Source of the DNA: Trichobilharzia regenti
Taxonomy: Eukaryota; Platyhelminthes; Trematoda; Strigeidida; Schistosomatidae
NCBI GenBank assembly: GCA_944472135.2
Contig: OX235265.1
Location: 41,265,459-41,329,458, forward strand
Reading direction: 5' to 3'
DNA length: 64,000 nt
The notes below the pieces were generated by a model that was not told the DNA's origin, made no database searches, and saw nothing but the letters and a program-made list of their open reading frames with translations. The position numbers were made by a program, and so were the translations under genes. Shown here piece by piece: positions 58,701 to 64,000 of the stretch; within the stretch, counting starts at the first letter, position 1, and each line of letters starts with the position of its first letter.

Positions 58701-59681
58701 TTTCAGGATTTCATGAGCTGACATTAGTTAGAGAACCATTGGAAAACCTGCAGGGAGTACTGGACAGCTGTTTCGTCCTAGTTTGGGACTCTTCTATTTG
58801 GTCATGCCTTGTCATGTATTTATTCAATGTATGTGGTCTCAGTTACGCGTCACATATTGTTTTTACTCATAGTTCCCTTTCCTCACGTGGTGTGATTTCC
58901 ATAGAGCTATGCAGGCAAATTCTTTATCCAGTAAATGATGATACGGTATCATTGTAGCAAGTCTGCGTCTTATTAACTCTAAGTCTGAGAACACTTATTT
59001 TCCTCGGATTGTGTTATTTCTTGTGTTCGCTGTATCTCGTCTGCTTTTTACACATCGTTGTCAAAGGTATACTTAATTCTTTTAAACACTGTATTTTCTT
59101 TTATAAGCATTTATTCCCGTTTATTCCATCGACAGATATTATGCCTGATTTTCTTTTAAGTTTCACTTAGTTGTTTCCGTCTGATAGGATTGACTATTTC
59201 AATAAAATCTGTTTTATTCTCCTTTATAGGATATCAAAGCTTTATACCGTTCAAGGGTCATGAAGATAAAGTGCCGGTTAGCAATGATGTATCAATGACT
59301 GTGCCAGATCAGTCTGTGACATTTCGAGACGCAGATTCATTGAATGAACTGAATGAAAAGATAAATGATTTAACTGGGGCTACAGAAAAAAGTATTGTCA
59401 AGGTTATTTCTCAAATATCTGAAGTACAGAAAAAACTTGAAGATAAACTTGGTTCCCTGAGTTTTGTAACTACAAACTGTAACTTTGAAAAAGCCGTGCC
59501 TGACCAACCTCCTGTTGTTATACAACCAATGGAAGATACTATAGCGGATAAAAATGATTCACAAGTCGGCAGCAAGGATGCTGGTGATGATGAATCTGTA
59601 AATTTACAGTGTAATACACCAGATTCAATTGATGCAAAGAAGAAACGTAAGAAGAAGTCCAAAAAGAAACAAACAGAATGA
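40946..59681 (+). CDS. SARS1: Cytosolic seryl-tRNA synthetase, 11 exons
   Basis: Class II synthetase that charges tRNA-Ser (and tRNA-Sec) with serine in the cytosol. Exons: 40946-41081, 41116-41186, 41219-41305, 41336-41494, 43310-43450, 44924-45079, 45593-45838, 46204-46293, 47307-47504, 49531-49660, 59230-59681. All joins are GT/AG and in phase, giving 621 residues. The start sits in GACCATGG and begins MVLDLDLFR, as in animals. An N-terminal tRNA-binding arm (about 1-130) precedes the core. Motif 1 region [12 protein letters not shown] (exon 6); TSEQP at about 280; motif 2 [14 protein letters not shown]...FRVHQFEK (about 310-332); serine-pocket [16 protein letters not shown]; motif 3 around [14 protein letters not shown] (about 441). 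Exon 11 gives a roughly 150-residue tail ending in a Lys-rich nuclear-localisation-like stretch. Introns: 34, 32, 30, 1815, 1473, 513, 365, 1013, 2026, 9569 bp. Confidence 0.95.
45200..45560 (+). pseudogene. RTE-like RT fragment in SerRS intron 6
   Basis: Shows decayed RT text: [21 protein letters not shown], [16 protein letters not shown] (active-site box with YADN for YADD), MQGLLN and [12 protein letters not shown]. Same lineage as 10814-11843 but older. It lacks the 3' end. Confidence 0.55.
46406..46641 (-). mobile_element. LINE-tail piece and SINE family 2 head
   Basis: 46406-46470 matches the 3' tail context seen at 2247-2290 (TAATAATAATTTTGTTC, CAGTGGAACATAGGG). At 46568-46641 the minus strand carries a tRNA-like head, GTGTCGGTGGTATAGAGG with box B GGTTCGACCCC. 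The SINE body is missing. It lies in SerRS intron 8. Confidence 0.5.
47960..48080 (-). mobile_element. Penelope-like 3' relic
   Basis: Shares GGTTGTGTTCTCT and AAGCTTTCAT blocks and their spacing with the left end of the larger Penelope-like element near 49770-49815. Non-coding, in SerRS intron 9. Confidence 0.35.
48468..48740 (-). mobile_element. Hammerhead SINE, family 1
   Basis: On the minus strand: box A TGGTTTAATGG, box B GGTTCGAACCC, then a hammerhead-like block CTGCTGAAGAG, CCCCAAACTAGGAT, GAAAC, AGCTGTC, CAGTACTCCC. The core CTGATGA is mutated to CTGCTGA. The 3' tail ends at about 48470. Lies in SerRS intron 9. Confidence 0.7.
49725..49761. repeat. (TA)n microsatellite
   Basis: About 37 bp of alternating T and A shortly after the exon 10 donor, at the left boundary of the Penelope-like element. 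Confidence 0.9.
50608..51198 (-). pseudogene. Penelope-like reverse transcriptase, main open part
   Basis: A 196-codon open frame with the RT palm: [11 protein letters not shown] (first catalytic Asp replaced by Asn: FNV for FDV), [35 protein letters not shown] (second and third Asp present), [11 protein letters not shown]. The Asn in the first box would remove one metal ligand. It continues in other frames at both ends, so it is a decayed copy. Confidence 0.75.
51480..51986 (-). mobile_element. RTE-like LINE nested in the Penelope-like element
   Basis: The minus strand carries [56 protein letters not shown], the 3' UTR, and the GTCGAAAACAGACAGACAG tail. An exact 12-bp duplication, GATGCGGCTGTC, sits at 51468-51479 and 51987-51998. 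Removing the 507 bp rejoins the two halves of the Penelope-like RT frame. Confidence 0.88.
53625..53866 (-). mobile_element. Hammerhead SINE, family 1, degenerate
   Basis: Contains the hammerhead-like strand (AATGAAGAG, CCAAACTAGGAC, GATAC, AGCTGTC, CAGTACT) and a damaged tRNA-like head. A plus-strand 3' tail piece of the same SINE (GATGTCAGTTCATGATGAAA) follows at 53867-53947, giving an inverted pair. Confidence 0.6.
54580..54786 (-). mobile_element. tRNA-derived SINE, family 2, full copy
   Basis: The minus strand reads TCGTCGGTGGCACAGTGGTTAG (box A), GGTTCGAACCC (box B), then the CTGATATCTATGGTCGGCC body, GGGCTACCGATATCCC and a T/A-rich tail. Same unit as 827-1020. It abuts the GIY-YIG fragment on its right. 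Confidence 0.7.
54797..55035 (+). pseudogene. GIY-YIG C-terminal fragment of a Penelope-like element
   Basis: The plus strand encodes [40 protein letters not shown] and ends SLFLP-stop. This aligns with the C-terminal block at 5560-5760 (HLVDSEHKVD, AEAIGI, KPNLSVQ). The nuclease signature upstream is missing; the SINE sits there instead. Confidence 0.6.
55993..56976. mobile_element. Near-palindromic element with ~400-bp inverted repeats
   Basis: The left arm 55993-56452 is the reverse complement of the right arm 56568-56976, with few mismatches, around a spacer of about 115 bp. The left end starts CACTGTGGTAGAG. The right arm lacks the last ~26 bp, and the left arm has an extra (TTA)n stretch near 56294-56320. 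No coding sequence. It fits a non-autonomous DNA transposon with long terminal inverted repeats; a copy end is at 1-168. It lies in SerRS intron 10. Confidence 0.7.
57170..57480 (-). pseudogene. RTE-like RT palm fragment
   Basis: The minus strand encodes [19 protein letters not shown] followed by IIVDWTV, the RT motif region [10 protein letters not shown]. Frames break soon after. The SerRS intron otherwise holds no recognised feature from 57481 to 58089. Confidence 0.55.
58171..58226 (-). ncRNA. Hammerhead-like ribozyme, family 1, best copy
   Basis: On the minus strand: GGGTGAGTA (stem I), CTGATGA, AGG, GTCC-CAAACTA-GGAC (stem II), GAAAC, AGCTATC, CAGTACTCCC. Both core strands (CUGAUGA, GAAA) and a permissible cleavage triplet (AUC) are intact. 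The AGG between the core and stem II is not matched on the other side, and stem III is minimal (ACAGCTAT). Activity would need testing. Confidence 0.55.
58336..58507 (-). mobile_element. RTE-like 3' end nested in SINE
   Basis: Only 3' UTR and tail (GTCGAAAACAGACAGACAG on the minus strand). Flanks TTCTTTCAATTC (58324-58335) and TTCTGCCAATTC (58508-58519) form a 12-bp duplication with two mismatches. The second matches the uninterrupted SINE at 14323-14698. Confidence 0.8.
58672..58796 (-). mobile_element. Hammerhead SINE, family 1, 3' fragment
   Basis: Minus-strand GAAGAGTCCCAAACTAGGAC, GAAAC, AGCTGTC, CAGTACTCCC and the SINE tail. The promoter and the first core strand are missing. Confidence 0.65.
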
Positions 59682-61626
59682 ATAATATTTTCATGGCTTC
59701 TTATCATAACTTCCTTAAACTGTTTTGTATGCAGTGAATGTTTATGATTTGAATACACTTACTGCTTTGGTTTTATCATGTTTTGTAATGTCTTGTCTGT
59801 GATAGTCAGGTTGGGTGTTGATGTAAAAAGTTAACTGAGTTTTTATTTGTGTTGCATTCGTTATAGTCATATTTAAAGATTGTCTTGTCAACTGTTAAAG
59901 TACCTTTGTGAATAGTATTATCAAGGGACGTAGTTCCATCCTAAGTATAGAATTCTGTTTCGTTGGACATGTAATATACAAAATTAAACACTGTCCTTTA
60001 AACGTACTGCACAGACTTTGTTTGAAGCATATAGGTAACTGTTACATGAAGCACAAACTTTTTTCAGAATGCACCTTTTAAAATACGTATTAAGTTGTAG
60101 TGGAAGTTGCAATGATGATACGTTGAGTCATCGCAAAATTCGTACCCACCTCTCCCAGTTAGCTAACTCACTGGGTTAATTAGCAAGAAGTTATTGAACG
60201 GAACTTGTGATCAGGGTGATGAAGAGGGGTAACAGCAAATACAAAATGAATAATTTTAATATTTGAAATAATTATTTTTGTAAAGTTAATGGTAGGTTAT
60301 TTCACAATTGATTTTTTTAAAAAAAAAAAGCAATTAATCCTGATCTGTCGATCATGTTTAATTACCTCAGAACAGTCAGTGTGGAGGAGGAATAGCGCAA
60401 CTGATGAAAAAGCGATATTAGTAGTAATGTAGAGTATTAAAAATATCTTCAACAGCTTTATTAACTTAATGTTTCACAACAGCAAAAAAGGATGCACCAG
60501 TGTTTTGCTTTGTGTAGCTTTTGTCTAACTGTAGTAGGAAATCTCCAACAAAGTATCTAGTTCGACAGAAGCAGTTCAATTTGTGATAGTAGACAGGAGG
60601 GGAATTGTGCTGTCGCGAATTCAGTACTCATCGACTAAAAAAATGAATAACAACTTCCCTGCCTCTAATATTCTAAAGATTCTCAGTTATCCGTAAACTG
60701 TGTGTGTTCTCAGGGACACGTGTTTTTTGCTGAATTCGGGTATGTTTTGGGAACTTTATAGATATTCAACTCTTTTGAGTAGACTTAGAACATTGGTGGG
60801 ATTATTATGGAGGTTATCATCTGAACGGAAAGTTCGTGCCTAGTGGACTCAACCACTTTGACAGATGTTATTCGCATTGCGATCAGCCGGTGCTCAGAAA
60901 AGGAATATGGTTACCAGTTGATTTGGCTTTATATTATACACCGAGTGACTGTTTCGTGCATTGTCCTCATCAGTAAGACTATATTATCTTATTATTTTTA
61001 AGCCTTAGGTACGACCAGATGTATGTTAAAGTTCTTACATGTTTTCTCAAAATCATTTCCGTCTTTACGGCAACAACAGATATTCTTCTGATTTATTACA
61101 TATGAAGGCATCTCTTCTTGTTGAAGTGGGATGATTGGTTTATGAAAGAGTTGGGGTTGGTCAGACTAGAACGTGACACCAACACTTGAAGTCATAAACT
61201 GTTGATCTGAGCTTCGACAAGTTATGTGGGTTCTGTGATTGGGTTCCTAGGGATGCTAGGATGAAGTGGGTGTTATTTGTTCACGATGGTGTAGATATGC
61301 TCACGGTTAATTGTTGAAGTTTCAAACAGATTCATAATTTTGTAGATTACCTCATCTCATATGTTTGTTGAGTTTCTTTGTTTTGTGCTTATATAACCTG
61401 AACTGACTCACTCCTGTGCATCATTATCATCAGACTGTGTAGAAGCTTATTTTAAACGAAGTGCACGTGAATTATTAACTCTTTAAAGAAGCACTTCCGA
61501 AAGAAACGCCGAAATACTTATTTCTGTGCCACTGTTTACCATCCCACTACATTAGTAATTACTTTTTCCACATGTGGCACCGATAATTTTATTAGTTCCC
61601 TTTCCAATATAAATCAGCGTTTGATG
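59682..61626. other. SerRS 3' flank and intergenic DNA
   Basis: The SerRS 3' UTR starts here. No canonical AATAAA is near the stop; TTGAATACACTT near 59750 and ATTCAGAAT-type variants are possible poly(A) signals. No gene or repeat recognised in the rest. Confidence 0.4.
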
Positions 61627-61740
61627 ATATTAGATGGTTGGAGGCAATAGGCCAGAGGAAGCCTTCGACCTAGGTTTCGTGCTAGTTGGCACTCGTCAGC
61701 AAGGCGTATCTGCAACTTTGAAGGAACTCATGTCCCTTAC
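61627..61740 (-). mobile_element. Hammerhead SINE, family 3, minus copy (head lost)
   Basis: Contains an intact hammerhead (61661-61705) and flanking SINE body (AAGGGACATGAGTTCCTTC), but not the tRNA-like head. It is next to, and head-to-head with, the plus copy at 61776-62078. Confidence 0.65.
61661..61705 (-). ncRNA. Hammerhead ribozyme, intact core (family 3)
   Basis: Minus strand: GCCTTG (stem I 5'), CTGACGA, GTGC-CAACTA-GCAC (stem II, perfect), GAAAC, CTAG (short self-complementary stem III), GTC cleavage triplet at 61669-61667, GAAGGC (stem I 3', pairs with GCCTT). Both conserved core strands and the pairing partners are present. The short stem III is typical of retroposon hammerheads, which may act better as dimers. 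Confidence 0.7.
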
Positions 61741-61775
61741 ACTAGTTACTAGTGTCAAATCAAAATATCCACTAC

Positions 61776-62078
61776 AGTGAAGTCAATCGCGAGCCCGAAT
61801 AGCTCATTGGTAACGTCTCTGACTGCAGCACTGGGTGACGCGGGTTCGAATCTCAGAAGGGACATGAGTTCCTTCTAGGTTGCAGATAAGCCTTGTTGAC
61901 GAGTGCCAACTAGTACGAAACCTAGGTCCAAGGCTTTCTGCCGATTGCTTCCTACCATCTAATATCATCAAATCAATGTGCGCCGTGATGGCAGGCTACC
62001 TAGAATGGTGACCACATTGCAGCCTGACTGATAGAATTCAGTCGGCATCAAAGAGAGGACTAGACACATCATACTAGT
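61776..62078 (+). mobile_element. Hammerhead SINE, family 3, plus copy
   Basis: tRNA-like head AGCTCATTGGTAACGTCTC with box B GGTTCGAATCTC (about 61848), then the body and a hammerhead-like block: AAGCCTTG, TTGACGA (core C to T), TGCC-AACTA-GTAC, GAAAC, CTAGGTC, CAAGGCTT. Flanking copies of ACTAGTTACTAGTGTC(A/G)AATCAAAATA near 61742-61770 and 62080-62103 resemble a long target duplication. Confidence 0.65.
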
Positions 62079-62229
62079 TACTAGTGTCGAATCAAAATAA
62101 GTTAGCGTTATTTATGAATTAAATTTCGTCTTTCACACTCTGTTTTATCACCATCTTGCGAAAAAAGTTGCGTCAACTGCTTTTTAGTTGTATAGCGTGG
62201 GGAATTAGACTCAATGATGGATGATCAAT

Positions 62230-62700
62230 TACTGATTGACTGAGTTTTAACACAGGACTTAGCACAAAAGTGCAGCGGTTCAAGTTAGAATACTCCGTAT
62301 GGCACACAAGGTAGACAAAAAAAAGAGAGAAGAAAGAGATTCATACGAGCTTCAATAAACAGGAATGTTAGGGAGAAAGAGTAGTAACATTGAAAAAAAC
62401 ATGAGGAATTAATGAATATGAGTGATATGCAAAGAGTGCACGCATCTGAGTCATTTAGAACGAAATTCAGTCCATTTCTACTGATAGTTTCCAGTCATCA
62501 ACCCGAGGACCCTAACCACCTATATGGCTTACAGCAGCTGTGAAAGACCTGACGGATTGATGCCAGGTTGATGTTTGACCATCTCTAACTCTTTTCTAAC
62601 TTAATTTCATGTTGGTTAACATTGCTTGTTGAAGAAATTGGTGATTTGGCATGCATAACATATGTCCTAGCATGGATGGTTTAAATATCAAATTATTTAG
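62230..62700 (-). pseudogene. Old RTE-like LINE 3' end
   Basis: Minus-strand remnant of the RTE-like C-terminus (around MKSVRSFTAA, CRPIHIGG-like text) and 3' UTR. Strongly diverged, and comparable to 16020-16510. No intact frame. Bases 62701-63360 contain nothing else recognised. Confidence 0.5.
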
Positions 62701-63360
62701 AATACCTGTATTTTATTTTTCATTATTGCACTAATGGGTTTGAGTGTTTCATACGATTAGTTCATTAATATTGTTAGTTATTTTCTGCTCTGTTTTCTAG
62801 CAAAAGTAGCTGGCGAATTCTGATCCATAATGTCCATTACGCTTTAGTCGTAGCAACTCTTAAGCCTTAACACGGTCTCGTAATCATCAAATCCTCAACG
62901 TCCTCATATGGTGATTGTGTTGTATCTCCTGAACTGAGCTTCTATCTGTTCTTTAATAAGTATCCGTCATGAAGAAAAAAAATACACAATTTGTTTCTAA
63001 GTCCAATTTCTCTGTGCTTTCTTATGTAAGCTACTAAGAAGAACATCATTCCAGATGCCAGTTACATTGAATGTGCTTCAGGGTTACCATTTGATAAAGT
63101 TTCTGGCTAGTGGTTGGTGAAGGAATTCCTTGATTTGAAGTTCAATAATAAAAAGAAAAGTCTTGAATTCGTATAGTGTCATCAAGATAAGTTCTATTTC
63201 CAGCTTGTAAATGGCGAAAAAATAGACACTAGGCAAAATGAATGATGTAATGACTTTGACAAAACAGTTTTAATTCATACCATAGCAGTCTCAGGTATAC
63301 TGCTTCCCATGGATGATAATCAGGTGAATTTGTGATACACTGAAGCATCTTCTAGCCCAT

Positions 63361-64000
63361 TTAAAGGAGTCAAAGTTTCCTGTAAAATGTAAGATGCTGT
63401 ACAGGACTGGACTACGTAAACTCCTAGCTTAGTGATAGGGAGTGAAGTGATAGAACATGTTGACCACTTCACCTATTTGGGAAGTTGTATCAGCACCAAC
63501 GGACTGATTGGCGAAGAAATCTCATCACGGTTCCGAAAAGCTCGAGCCGCTTTCGCTAACTTACGCCATCTCTGGCGTAGGCGTGACATCCGGCTATCAA
63601 CCAAGGGACGTTTGTACTGCCCAGCAGTTCGCTCCGTCCTTCTCTATGGCTCTGAAACATGGCCAATTCGAGCTGAAGACATGAAAAGGTTGACTGTCTT
63701 TGATCATAGAAGTCTACGGTCTCTTTCTCACGTTAGGTGGTATAATAAGGTAAGTAATGTTGACATTAGGCGTAGAGTGTTGGGCAAAGAGGGAAAATCA
63801 ATCGATGAGGCTATAAAGTTACATAGATTGAGATGGCTAGGTCACGTGGTGCGCATGCCTAACCATCGCCTCCCCCGACGGGCATTACTAGCTGATATAG
63901 GTGCAGGTTGGAAAAGGGTAAGTGGTGGCCAAACAAAAACATGTCATCAATCCACGAAATCCTTGAGAGTTAAACTGAGTCAGGTAGGGAGATGCAGACT
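63361..64000 (+). pseudogene. RTE-like RT C-terminal part, runs off the window
   Basis: Plus-strand RTE-like pol: [103 protein letters not shown]. It keeps the YGSETW stretch that is broken by a frameshift in the 10814-11843 copy. One stop near the start (CGTAAACTCC where others read TSTP) is visible. The 3' end lies beyond 64000. Confidence 0.75.

Overview
This is a nuclear genome window from a parasitic flatworm, most likely a schistosomatid (Schistosoma or a close relative). The evidence is: AT-rich DNA; host genes whose first introns are only 30-53 bp while later ones run to kilobases; many SINE-like repeats that join a tRNA-like head to a hammerhead-type ribozyme, as in the schistosome Sm-alpha family; and RTE-like, CR1-like, Penelope-like and Ty3/Gypsy retroelements of the kinds known from schistosomes. 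I cannot name the species. No real tRNA, rRNA or CRISPR was found.

Three host genes are supported. On the minus strand, NAA38/LSMD1 (15536-15820, Sm-fold NatC auxiliary subunit) lies about 100 bp upstream of a complete seven-exon GDP-fucose transporter, SLC35C1 (6435-15379). Both starts follow good 3' splice acceptors. At both acceptors an AUG donated by a flatworm spliced leader would be in frame, so the pair is a candidate trans-spliced operon. On the plus strand, a complete eleven-exon cytosolic seryl-tRNA synthetase (40946-59681) has introns of 34, 32 and 30 bp, then introns of up to 9.6 kb, and an unusual lysine-rich C-terminal extension.

The rest is mostly mobile DNA. 1-6.4 kb: a terminal piece of an inverted-repeat element, SINEs, RTE-like and other LINE tails, and a Penelope-like GIY-YIG fragment between inverted repeats. 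6.4-16.5 kb: the SLC35C1/NAA38 locus with TE insertions in its introns. 20.6-21.3 kb: a LINE 3' end whose tail resembles that of one SINE family. 22.1-34.2 kb: a tandem Ty3/Gypsy array (LTR, internal A, LTR, internal B, LTR, partial gag, partial LTR). Copy A is interrupted by a 2.75-kb CR1-like element and copy B by a roughly 70-bp piece of the same family's 3' end. 34.3-39.4 kb: a Mutator-like transposase gene with micro-introns, between two 352-bp direct repeats in which I saw no mismatch. 40.9-59.7 kb: the SerRS gene, whose large last intron holds a Penelope-like element with a nested RTE-like insertion, several SINEs and a near-palindromic element. 59.7-64 kb: paired hammerhead SINEs, decayed RTE pieces, and a longer RTE-like fragment leaving the right edge.

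The signals I rate highest are the in-frame spliced-leader AUG arrangement, the hammerhead subtypes (one with an intact core and paired stems), the repeated exact 12-bp target duplications of the RTE-like family, the LINE/SINE shared tail, and the gag-UAA-pol arrangement with a shared protease variant in the Gypsy array. Splice sites were chosen by eye from GT/AG signals, frame continuity and known family sequence; none has been tested against transcripts.
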